This document shows, one piece after another, positions 15,595-21,825 of a stretch of 21,825 nucleotides of DNA. The notes below the pieces were generated by a model. That model was given only the letters and a program-made list of their open reading frames with translations. It did no database searches and was not told the origin of the DNA. The stretch is from contig CAJLVJ010000036.1 of assembly GCA_905210085.1 (NCBI GenBank), forward strand, positions 1 through 21,825. Reading direction: 5' to 3'. The stretch's first letter is position 1, and every line of letters begins with the position of its first letter. The stretch is from an uncultured Collinsella sp. Lineage in GTDB: Bacteria; Actinomycetota; Coriobacteriia; Coriobacteriales; Coriobacteriaceae. Position numbers and translations under genes: made by a program.

Positions 15595-17391
15595 TTAAAG
15601 CCGCTGGCACACCGTAGCCACATGCTGCCCATCAAAACCGAACCCCCAGCGCATGCGACCCACGCCGGGGCGCGGTACACGGATTTCGTCGATGCCGTCG
15701 CGCTCTATGTCGAGTAGTGACTGCACGGCCAGCAATTCCAGTCCCAGCGCATCCACATCGGGGTCATACATCAAGTTAATCGTTATCAGCGGGCGCTCGT
15801 CCAGCATGCCAATCGTATCTGCTACGTCGAACACAGCACCCGTAGGGAAAACCTGGATGTCCCAGCGACCTGCGCCACACTTTCGCCTCGAGGCAGGATT
15901 GGCATAGCCCGGTAAGCCAAAGCAGAGCCCCTGCAAGAGCAGATGATATGGCAGCGGCTTATCTGGGTCGGTCTCACCGATTCCCGCATCCCCCAGGATG
16001 CGGCTTAGCGCCCGCCTCACGGTATCCTCGTTCCCACGGCACAGCCCGTCGCGAAACGCATCGACGTCTCGAATGTCTTCGGCAGCGCACTCAAACCACT
16101 CAACAATCACTAGACGCAAGGCCTGGCGAAGCTCGTTATTGGGCAATCGCAAAACACGGAGGCGATCGCCATGCTCTAGCTCCTCAGTCATATCCGTCGT
16201 GAGAAAACCGGACAGATACAGCGCTGTCCACATGCCATCGTCAGACGAGGCCTCTAGCCCCACAGCGCCCAAGCAAAGCGGGACCTCAGCACACCCATGG
16301 GCCTCGAGCAAATCAAACAAGACCGAAAGGCGGTCGAGATTCCACCCGGCAACTACCCTACTCAGGCAATCGGCATACCCATACAGATCGGCACGCACGG
16401 GCGCCGTGCAGCCTCGGTCCAGAAAACCGATCACACGCGCTGGACTCGAGCAATAGGCCCTACCAAACCGATATCCCTCGAGCCATTCACGCGCATCATC
16501 CAGGTATTCCTCGCGCCCAGCATGATTCAACAGAGCCTGGACCTCGGCATCCGAAAAGCCGAAACAACGGTCACACCAGGTCGAAAGCGGCGTCGTCAGA
16601 CAATACGAGCAGCCGCGCGAAGAAAGCGCCGCTTCGGCAGGACCGGGGCACTCCCCCATCAGACACGTCAGCCGCAACGAATCGCGCGCAGTGGCAATGG
16701 CGTCGAACAGCACGCGATCGAATAGCCCTGCCGGATCGGCGTCGGAAGCGTCCCTCGCGCTCGCACGGCCCAACCACGCCGCGTCGTACCCATCAACGAG
16801 CAATACAACCTGCTCATCGCAGGCCATCTCCAGCAGCTCAATGAGCACGCCAAGCACCGAGGCGACCTCGTCCTCGCTCGCCGCGCCACGCGCAACACGT
16901 TCGATGTGACGCACCTTGTCTCGAGCTAAATCCGGAGCCTCCAAAAGCGCCAGCAGGCGGGCGCACTCGTCCGAAAGAGCATCGCGCACGACGTCGGCAA
17001 TAGCGGCGCCACGCCTCGCAGCGCCAGAAAAATCCAGCGATATCACCGGATAGCAAGCGTACTCATCCCGATAGCGCCCGCCGTTCGCATCCCAAATCTG
17101 AGCATCGGCAAACAAACGCTGACCAGAGCGACCGACCGCTGGACGCTCCAGAAAAGCCCTGAGCATCGACAAGTTCATGCTCTTGCCAAAACCCTCGGGT
17201 CGACAGCACACCACAACGGACGCGTCGCAGTCCAACACATCGGCAATAAACATGGTCTTGTCGACCAGCATGCAGCAACCAAGAGCCTCCGTATAGTCGT
17301 GCATGCCAATGGGCAAAGTCGCATCGTCTGCACAGCCGATCAAACGCACGCCAGAGCCGGCAGCACAACCATTATTTGCCTGTTCAGACAC
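15595..17391 (-). CDS. Degenerate AAA-ATPase-like / PD-(D/E)XK nuclease-type protein
   Basis: This protein of about 598 aa belongs by layout to the AAA-ATPase_like plus DUF1703-type family, common in gut bacteria and of unknown role. I start it at GTG 17391, because AGGGGG lies 9 bases upstream; a TTG at 17394 or an earlier in-frame start are alternatives. Visible are the YTEALGCCMLVDKTMFI entry motif, a Walker A-like RPEGFGKS (about residues 64-71), CYPVISLDFSG, and a Walker B-like VLLVDGYDAAWL (about 197-208). In that last motif the usual acidic residue of the LIDEYD motif is Gly. The C-terminal nuclease part keeps GRWD but has no clear ExK. Many Cys replace common residues. ATP hydrolysis and nuclease activity are therefore doubtful. 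It has its own promoter-like sequence and no partner gene. Confidence 0.75.
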   Translation of the reverse strand: MSEQANNGCAAGSGVRLIGCADDATLPIGMHDYTEALGCCMLVDKTMFIADVLDCDASVVVCCRPEGFGKSMNLSMLRAFLERPAVGRSGQRLFADAQIWDANGGRYRDEYACYPVISLDFSGAARRGAAIADVVRDALSDECARLLALLEAPDLARDKVRHIERVARGAASEDEVASVLGVLIELLEMACDEQVVLLVDGYDAAWLGRASARDASDADPAGLFDRVLFDAIATARDSLRLTCLMGECPGPAEAALSSRGCSYCLTTPLSTWCDRCFGFSDAEVQALLNHAGREEYLDDAREWLEGYRFGRAYCSSPARVIGFLDRGCTAPVRADLYGYADCLSRVVAGWNLDRLSVLFDLLEAHGCAEVPLCLGAVGLEASSDDGMWTALYLSGFLTTDMTEELEHGDRLRVLRLPNNELRQALRLVIVEWFECAAEDIRDVDAFRDGLCRGNEDTVRRALSRILGDAGIGETDPDKPLPYHLLLQGLCFGLPGYANPASRRKCGAGRWDIQVFPTGAVFDVADTIGMLDERPLITINLMYDPDVDALGLELLAVQSLLDIERDGIDEIRVPRPGVGRMRWGFGFDGQHVATVCQRL

Positions 17392-17425
17392 CAAAACGTT
17401 CCCCCTAAATCGCAACACAATGCCA

Positions 17426-17453
17426 ATTGTAATGACCGCCTCGCGCGTACCAA
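17426..17453 (-). promoter_or_regulatory. Probable promoter of the ATPase-like gene
   Basis: On the minus strand TTGGTA (17453-17448) and TACAAT (17431-17426) are 16 bases apart, about 35 bases above the chosen GTG start. The -10 match is five of six. Confidence 0.55.
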
Positions 17454-17520
17454 TGTCGCCGTGCGATCATATCGGGCAACGGTAGCAACAAGAGGTGTGA
17501 GGGGGCACAACTAATCGTTG

Positions 17521-17560
17521 CACAACAAAACGGGGCCCGATGCATTCGCACCGGGCCCCG
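17521..17560 (-). terminator. Rho-independent terminator of the sortase-anchored protein gene
   Basis: A perfect 9-bp GC-rich stem (CGGGGCCCG 17531-17539 with CGGGCCCCG 17552-17560) and 12-base loop is followed on the minus strand by TTTTGTTG. It lies 33 bases past the stop codon at 17594. Confidence 0.85.
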
Positions 17561-17593
17561 ACCCGACTATTTAGTTATCTGGCAACTGAGAGC

Positions 17594-19372
17594 CTACTCC
17601 TCAGAGTCGTCCTCTCCAGAAGCTTTCTTCTGCTGATCGAGCTTATGCTTACCACTTACGATAGACGTAGCGCCCAGCGTGGCCAAGCTCGCGCTGGCAA
17701 GGCTCGCCATCACAATCAGATCGCCCGTCTTGGGCATATTGCCGCCAGATGACTTGGTTGTGGTGGTCGTCGTGGTCGTAGTGGTTACCGTTTTGGAGTC
17801 ATTTTGCTCCTGAACCTGGTTGTCAGCACCGCTCTTGTCGTCGTCTTCGGACTGTTTCTTTTCGCCCTCGGTCTTGCTCTCGTCCTTCTTCTGACCGGAC
17901 TTGTCGCCCTTCTCATCAGAGCTAGGACCCTTATCGGATTCAGCCTTCTCGGAAGCCTCGTCCTTTGAGTCGCCCTTTGCGGCCTCGGTCTTTTCCATGG
18001 AAACCTGATCAGAGTTGTCCTTGTTCTGAGTCGAGCCATTATTGACGCCAGCCATCAGCGAAGAGCCCAACGTAGAACCAAGCTGCACGGAGAAAGAAGG
18101 CTTCTTGTCCGGCGAAGCAACGGGAGCGTCCGGCGCCTTATTCGAGTCGTCCTTGGAAGCATCGGAATCAGGGGTTGCGTCAGAGCCGGAGCCGTTGTTA
18201 GAGCCGATGCCAACGGACGAATCGCTCGAACCGGTGAATGAGTTAGAGGTGTCAGCGTCGGTCGAACCAGAAGCGTCGCTGTCCGTATTGCCGGCAGAGC
18301 TTGGAGACGAATCACCCGCAGCAGAGCCGTTCGAATCGGAGCCGTTCGAGGTAGAGCCGTCGTTGGTAGTGCCACCAGCAGAGCCATTACCGTCAGCATC
18401 GGTCGAGGGCGCATCCATCCTGTCATCGTTGGCATCGTCACTCGAGTCGTCATTCGAATCAGGTGTCGGCGAGGGCGCCGGCGTAGGCTCGGGCTGCACG
18501 GGCGTCGCAGCGGCTGCCTCGTCCTCAGCGATATAAACCAAGCAGTCCTTTAGCTCGTTGCGGTAGCGGTTCTTCCAGCCCTCATGATACTGGGGCTGAC
18601 TTGAAAACTTGGTGGCAACATTGTTGACCACGCTATTGGAGAGCGCCGTCACAAATTCGCGGTCGGACATATCGTTGGAAAGATTCGCCCAGCGGAAAAA
18701 GTCCCTGCAGCCACCAGTGCCGCACATGTTGGTAATGCTCCACACCATGCCCTTGACGCAATCGGCGCGGCCCGAAATATCAATACCCAGGCCGCTCTTG
18801 AGCCACGCCTCGGTCACCGCATAGTACGAGTTGTACGCATAGGCATCTTGAAGTGCTGAGAACTCAACAGGATCGGTGTTGTACGCACCTTGGAAGGCAT
18901 CCTGAGCGATATGGCCCAACTCGGTGAGCTGGCCGTTCTCGTACATGGCATTGCTCGTGTTGGAAATCTCGCTGCCGCGATCAATCGCATCCTTGAGCAT
19001 GCTGTATTTTTCGGGGTTGTAGTTGTAGGCCTGCTTCATAAACGGGATGAGCGACCAACGACGGTCGAACTGGTAATAGCCCAGCGCGTTGTAGCCGTCA
19101 CCATACGAAAAGCCCTGGTTATAGTTGCCATGGCTCTCATATTTGGTGAAGTACTTCATCTCGGGAGTCACGTTGACAAACGAAACGCCCTGGACCGACC
19201 TCAGCACACCCGAGAAGGACTGCTGGGTGTAAAGGCCCTTATCGATATCGGTGGCATCCGAGGCAACGCCCGGCGTTGGCTCCTCGGCAGCGGCGGGCGC
19301 GGGCGCGGTAACGGCGCCAAACGAAAGCGCCAGCGTCAGGCCCGCGACAATAGCAGAATGCTTGGGCTGCAT
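17594..19372 (-). CDS. Sortase-anchored (LPXTG-type) surface protein with lysozyme-like N-terminal domain
   Basis: This 592-aa protein starts at ATG 19372 with GGGAGG 6 bases upstream. Residues 1-29 are a signal peptide ending APAAAE. Residues about 65-285 form a folded domain with KYESHGNYN (Glu79) and YNALGYYQFDRRW (Gln101). This arrangement recalls the catalytic Glu and the GxxQ region of lysozyme/transglycosylase-like enzymes, and a Cys-rich CGTGGC segment follows. I infer peptidoglycan cleavage but the family is not certain. Residues about 290-540 are a low-complexity Pro, Ser, Asp, Gly, then Lys/Glu stalk, closed by a run of ten Thr. The end is a sorting signal: MPKTG, a 21-residue hydrophobic helix, then a basic tail. 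A sortase would cut between Thr and Gly and join it to the wall. It ends in a strong terminator and is probably a single-gene unit. Confidence 0.85.
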   Translation of the reverse strand: MQPKHSAIVAGLTLALSFGAVTAPAPAAAEEPTPGVASDATDIDKGLYTQQSFSGVLRSVQGVSFVNVTPEMKYFTKYESHGNYNQGFSYGDGYNALGYYQFDRRWSLIPFMKQAYNYNPEKYSMLKDAIDRGSEISNTSNAMYENGQLTELGHIAQDAFQGAYNTDPVEFSALQDAYAYNSYYAVTEAWLKSGLGIDISGRADCVKGMVWSITNMCGTGGCRDFFRWANLSNDMSDREFVTALSNSVVNNVATKFSSQPQYHEGWKNRYRNELKDCLVYIAEDEAAAATPVQPEPTPAPSPTPDSNDDSSDDANDDRMDAPSTDADGNGSAGGTTNDGSTSNGSDSNGSAAGDSSPSSAGNTDSDASGSTDADTSNSFTGSSDSSVGIGSNNGSGSDATPDSDASKDDSNKAPDAPVASPDKKPSFSVQLGSTLGSSLMAGVNNGSTQNKDNSDQVSMEKTEAAKGDSKDEASEKAESDKGPSSDEKGDKSGQKKDESKTEGEKKQSEDDDKSGADNQVQEQNDSKTVTTTTTTTTTTKSSGGNMPKTGDLIVMASLASASLATLGATSIVSGKHKLDQQKKASGEDDSEE

Positions 19373-19511
19373 AAGATCCTCCCTGCATTGGTGTAGTTAA
19401 AGTGCGGTTTGCAAAGATAAAAATCAGTATTGCAGCTCGCCCGTTGTTACACAACAACCCCTCGGTAAACGGCAACAACCCTCCGCGAAATCTTAAGGAA
19501 TTGCGCTCAAC

Positions 19512-19943
19512 CTACAGCTTAATGTCAAAGTTGATCTCGGGAACGGCGGCCAAGTCGGCCAACGTCACGCCGTCGACGTACTTTTCGATCACGTCGTCCA
19601 AACCGCGCCAGAACTTGACGGTCGAGCACAAATCGCTGCGGGTGCAGCTGTTGTCGATACCATCGCACGCCACCGGAGCCGTGCTGCCCTCGACGGCACG
19701 CAGGATGTCGCCGGCACGCACCTCGGCGGGGTCCTTGGCCATCATGTAGCCGCCGCCCTTGCCGCGCACGCTCTTAAGCAGGCCCGCCTTCATAAGCGGA
19801 CGAACCAGCTGCTCCAGATACTTTTGTGAGATATGCTCGCGGTCGGCAACCTCGCGAAGGGCAATCTTGCCCTCGGTGTCACCAAGCGCTGCGATATAGA
19901 TCATCAGCCGGAGGGCATAGCGGCCCTTAGAAGAAATGAGCAT
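19512..19943 (-). CDS. Rrf2-family Fe-S-sensing transcriptional regulator (IscR/SufR-like)
   Basis: The start is ATG 19943, with AGAGGG 5-6 bases upstream; it gives the standard N-terminus MLISSKGRYALRLM of 143 aa. A longer in-frame start at 19994 lacks support. A winged helix-turn-helix (about residues 1-65: REVADREHISQKYLEQL, LVRPLMKAGLLKSVRGKGGGY) is followed by a dimer helix and three cysteines, Cys93, Cys100 and Cys106. These match the cluster-binding Cys region of IscR-type proteins. Such proteins hold a [2Fe-2S] or similar cluster and repress Fe-S assembly genes when clusters are plentiful. It is divergent from sufC, as expected for a local regulator of the suf operon. Dyad sites in the shared upstream region are likely operators. 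Confidence 0.9.
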   Translation of the reverse strand: MLISSKGRYALRLMIYIAALGDTEGKIALREVADREHISQKYLEQLVRPLMKAGLLKSVRGKGGGYMMAKDPAEVRAGDILRAVEGSTAPVACDGIDNSCTRSDLCSTVKFWRGLDDVIEKYVDGVTLADLAAVPEINFDIKL

Positions 19944-19964
19944 ACCTACCCTCTCATCGTTACC

Positions 19965-19992
19965 GGGACAAAATACCAGGCTTGTTTGTCCC
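19965..19992. promoter_or_regulatory. Dyad operator-like site 1 upstream of the Rrf2 gene
   Basis: A perfect inverted repeat, GGGACAAA (19965-19972), 12 bases, TTTGTCCC (19985-19992), lies 21 bases above the Rrf2 start. It suits a dimeric regulator and may serve autoregulation. As RNA it could also fold into a leader hairpin. Confidence 0.5.
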
Positions 19993-20007
19993 AAATCTTA
20001 TGCACGC

Positions 20008-20036
20008 GGGGCAAACAAACCTGATTATTATGTCCC
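20008..20036. promoter_or_regulatory. Dyad operator-like site 2, imperfect copy of site 1
   Basis: GGGGCAAA (20008-20015), 13 bases, TATGTCCC (20029-20036): each half differs from site 1 by one base. The centre-to-centre distance to site 1 is about 44 bp, close to four helical turns. This is consistent with two dimers bound on one face of the DNA. Confidence 0.4.
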
Positions 20037-20057
20037 ACATCTAAAAAGTCGAGTGGA

Positions 20058-20101
20058 TTAGTCGGGTTTTCCCTTGACTAACGCCGAACCCATAGTAACT
20101 T
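20058..20101 (+). promoter_or_regulatory. suf operon promoter with overlapping palindromic operator
   Basis: TTGACT (20074-20079) is a good -35 box; TAACTT (20096-20101), 16 bases on, is a weak -10. The inverted repeat TTAGTC (20058-20063), 12 bases, GACTAA (20076-20081) covers the -35 box. It recalls IscR-type sites that also contain GACT/AGTC half-sites. Binding there would block RNA polymerase, fitting repression by the adjacent Rrf2 protein. Confidence 0.5.
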
Positions 20102-20165
20102 TATTCCGAGAAGATTCCTAGGGTTTAGTACACCTATGAGTACACCATATACAGAGAGGGACAGC

Positions 20166-20966
20166 ATGAGCGCAAATCCGCTTCTTTCCATCGAAGGTCT
20201 GACCGCCTCCGTGGACGAGAAGACCATCCTCCACAACGTCAACCTCAACGTCGCCGCCGGCGAGACCCACGTGCTGATGGGACCCAACGGCGCCGGCAAG
20301 TCCACCCTCGGCCACCTGGTCATGGGCGACCCCGTCTACACGGTCAACGACGGCCGCATCGTCTTTGACGGCCAGGACATCACCGAGCTCACCACCGACA
20401 AGCGTTCGCGCGCCGGCCTGTTCCTGAGCTTCCAGGCCCCGGTCGAGATTCCGGGCGTGCCACTGTCGAGCTTTTTGCGCGCCAGCATCGCCGGCCGCCC
20501 CGGCCTGGAGATGAAGGGCAAGGAGTTCCGCCGCCGCGTGAAGGAGCTCGCGGCCGAGCTCAACATGGATACCGCCTACCTCAACCGCGAGCTGGGCGTG
20601 GGTTTCTCGGGCGGCGAGAAAAAGAAGGTCGAGATGCTCCAGCTTCTGCTGCTGCAGCCCAAGCTCGCCATCCTGGACGAGACTGACTCCGGCCTGGACG
20701 TCGACGCCCTTTCCACCGTCAGTCATGGCATGGACGCCTACCGCAAGAGCTGCGACGGCTCCATGCTCATCATCACGCACAACACGCGCATCCTGGAGCA
20801 CCTGGATGTCGACCGCGTCCACGTTATGGTCAAGGGCCACATCGTGCGCGAGGACGACGCCTCGCTGATCCCCTGGATCGACAAGAACGGCTTTGAGACC
20901 TTCGAGCGCGAGGCCGCCGAGCAGCGCGCCCAGGCCGAGGCCGCCGCTGCCGAGCAGCAGGCGTAA
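20166..20966 (+). CDS. sufC: Fe-S cluster assembly ATPase SufC
   Basis: This 266-aa ABC-type ATPase starts at ATG 20166, with GAGAGGG upstream. An in-frame ATG at 20136 lacks a ribosome-binding site. Walker A is GPNGAGKST (39-47), the Q-loop is around FLSFQAP (86-92), the signature is FSGGEKKK (147-154), Walker B is LAILDETDSGLD (167-178), and the H-loop is THN (His205). SufC powers the SufBCD scaffold that builds Fe-S clusters in the cytosol. The C-terminal tail is Ala/Glu/Gln-rich (EREAAEQRAQAEAAAAEQQA), slightly longer than usual. It is the first gene of the suf operon here, followed 12 bases later by sufB. It is probably repressed by the divergent Rrf2 protein. Confidence 0.96.
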   Translation: MSANPLLSIEGLTASVDEKTILHNVNLNVAAGETHVLMGPNGAGKSTLGHLVMGDPVYTVNDGRIVFDGQDITELTTDKRSRAGLFLSFQAPVEIPGVPLSSFLRASIAGRPGLEMKGKEFRRRVKELAAELNMDTAYLNRELGVGFSGGEKKKVEMLQLLLLQPKLAILDETDSGLDVDALSTVSHGMDAYRKSCDGSMLIITHNTRILEHLDVDRVHVMVKGHIVREDDASLIPWIDKNGFETFEREAAEQRAQAEAAAAEQQA

Positions 20967-20978
20967 AGGGGCGACGCA

Positions 20979-21825
20979 ATGACCAAGAACCGCACCGAGG
21001 TCGCGGACATCGACCGCAGCCTCTACGACTTCACCTATGGCGAGGAGGGATTTGAGCGCCTCGACGCCGGCATCACGCCCGACATCGTGCGCGAGATCAG
21101 CGCCAAGAAGGACGAGCCGCAGTGGATGCTCGACCTGCGCTTAAAGTCCCTCGAGATTTTTAATCGTTTTCCCGACCCGACGTGGGGCCCCTCCATCGAG
21201 GGCCTGGACATGGATAACATCGTCACCTATGTCAAGCCCAACACCGACCAAAAGCACGACTGGGAGTCGGTGCCCGACGACATCAAGAACACCTTTGAGC
21301 GCCTGGGCATCCCCGAGGCCGAGCGCAGCTACCTGGCGGGCGTCGGCGCGCAGTACGACTCCGAGCTGGTCTACCACAACATGCAGGACACGGCGTCCAA
21401 GATGGGCATCGTCTATTCCGGCATCGAGGAGGCCCTGCACGACCCGCAGTGGGAGCCGCTCATCCACGAGAAGTTTATGACGCTCATCCCGCCCACCGAC
21501 CACAAGTTTGCGGCTCTGCACGGCGCCGTATGGTCGGGCGGCTCGTTTGTCTACGTGCCCAAGGGCACCAAGTTGGACTTCCCGCTGCAGAGCTACTTCC
21601 GCCTTAACGCCAAGGGCGCCGGCCAGTTTGAGCACACGCTCATCATTGTCGAGGACGATGCCGACCTGCACTTTATCGAGGGTTGCTCCGCGCCCAAGTA
21701 CAACGTGGCCAACCTCCACGCCGGCGCTGTCGAGCTCTTTGTGGGCAAGCGTGCGCACCTGCGCTACTCGACCATCGAGAACTGGTCCAAGAACATGTAC
21801 AACCTCAACACCAAGCGTGCGCGCG
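20979..21825 (+). CDS. sufB: Fe-S cluster assembly scaffold SufB (3' end outside window)
   Basis: The frame starts at ATG 20979 with AAAGGGG upstream and stays open to the right edge (282 codons seen of a protein usually near 470). SufB traits are visible: an N-terminal FERLDAGITPDIVREIS segment, KDEPQWMLDLRLKSLEIF, ERLGIPEAERSYLAGVGAQYDSE, GSFVYVPKGTKLDFPLQ, and the start of the beta-helix with FIEGCSAPKYN and LRYSTIENWSKNMYNLNTKRA. SufB is the scaffold on which the nascent cluster forms, working with SufC and SufD in the cytosol. Only 12 bases separate it from sufC, so the two are co-transcribed. sufD and sufS would be expected further right but are outside the window. Confidence 0.96.
   Translation, partial: MTKNRTEVADIDRSLYDFTYGEEGFERLDAGITPDIVREISAKKDEPQWMLDLRLKSLEIFNRFPDPTWGPSIEGLDMDNIVTYVKPNTDQKHDWESVPDDIKNTFERLGIPEAERSYLAGVGAQYDSELVYHNMQDTASKMGIVYSGIEEALHDPQWEPLIHEKFMTLIPPTDHKFAALHGAVWSGGSFVYVPKGTKLDFPLQSYFRLNAKGAGQFEHTLIIVEDDADLHFIEGCSAPKYNVANLHAGAVELFVGKRAHLRYSTIENWSKNMYNLNTKRAR

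Noticed and set aside
17756..17793. Minisatellite-like repeat encoding a run of Thr
   Set aside because: The run of Thr codons is mixed and lies in a low-complexity stalk; it is noted in the gene entry and not called as a separate repeat.
18042..18536. Glu/Ser/Pro-rich plus-strand open frame inside the sortase-anchored gene
   Set aside because: It is the antisense image of the Ser/Asp-rich stalk; no ribosome-binding site or domain supports it.
20118..20840. Minus-strand open frame of 240 codons antisense to sufC
   Set aside because: sufC has all ABC ATPase motifs; the antisense frame is a codon-bias shadow.

Overview
The window looks like chromosomal DNA of a gut-type, high-GC Gram-positive anaerobe of the Coriobacteriia; Collinsella or a close relative is my best guess. 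This rests on the mix of GC-rich genes, secreted proteins built from long aromatic/glycine cell-wall-binding repeats, a sortase-anchored surface protein, many TTG starts with good ribosome-binding sites, and an Rrf2-suf Fe-S locus. The taxon is an inference; there is no rRNA gene here to test it.

Layout. (1) Positions 1-5354, minus strand: three tandem genes for secreted cell-wall-binding-repeat proteins. The first is a GH25 lysozyme-type enzyme that runs off the left edge. The second is a repeat protein cut by an in-frame TAG from its NlpC/P60-like catalytic end. The third is a repeat protein ending in a small His/Cys metal-binding-like motif. (2) Positions 5355-7383: an AT-richer accessory island. 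It holds an unidentified plus-strand gene tail, a 62-codon remnant of the 3' end of the neighbouring glycosyltransferase gene, and an AbiD/AbiF-like (Abi_2) HEPN gene. Upstream of that gene lies an unusual array of about 10-bp repeats and hairpins. (3) Positions 7384-14294, minus strand: five glycosyltransferase family 2 genes in one apparent operon, in an A-B-A-B-E order that suggests duplication of a two-gene module. A sixth, divergent glycosyltransferase (GlfT-like) lies on the plus strand at 14551-15570. (4) Positions 15595-19372, minus strand: a degenerate AAA-ATPase-like/PD-(D/E)XK-type protein, then an LPXTG-type surface protein with a lysozyme-like head. (5) Positions 19512-21825: an Rrf2 (IscR/SufR-like) regulator divergent from sufC and sufB (sufB cut by the right edge), with dyad operator-like sites between them.

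How the parts fit. Regions 1, 3 and 4 are mostly cell-surface business: the glycosyltransferases would build a surface polysaccharide, and the repeat proteins and the sortase-anchored protein would bind or cut the wall. Region 5 is Fe-S cluster assembly under a cluster-sensing repressor. The island in region 2 is the best candidate for an undescribed system. An AbiF-like HEPN ribonuclease gene sits between two copies of a glycosyltransferase 3' end and carries a structured, repetitive, apparently non-coding leader that could encode an RNA antitoxin. That functional reading is inference; the repeats, hairpins and duplicated gene end are directly visible.
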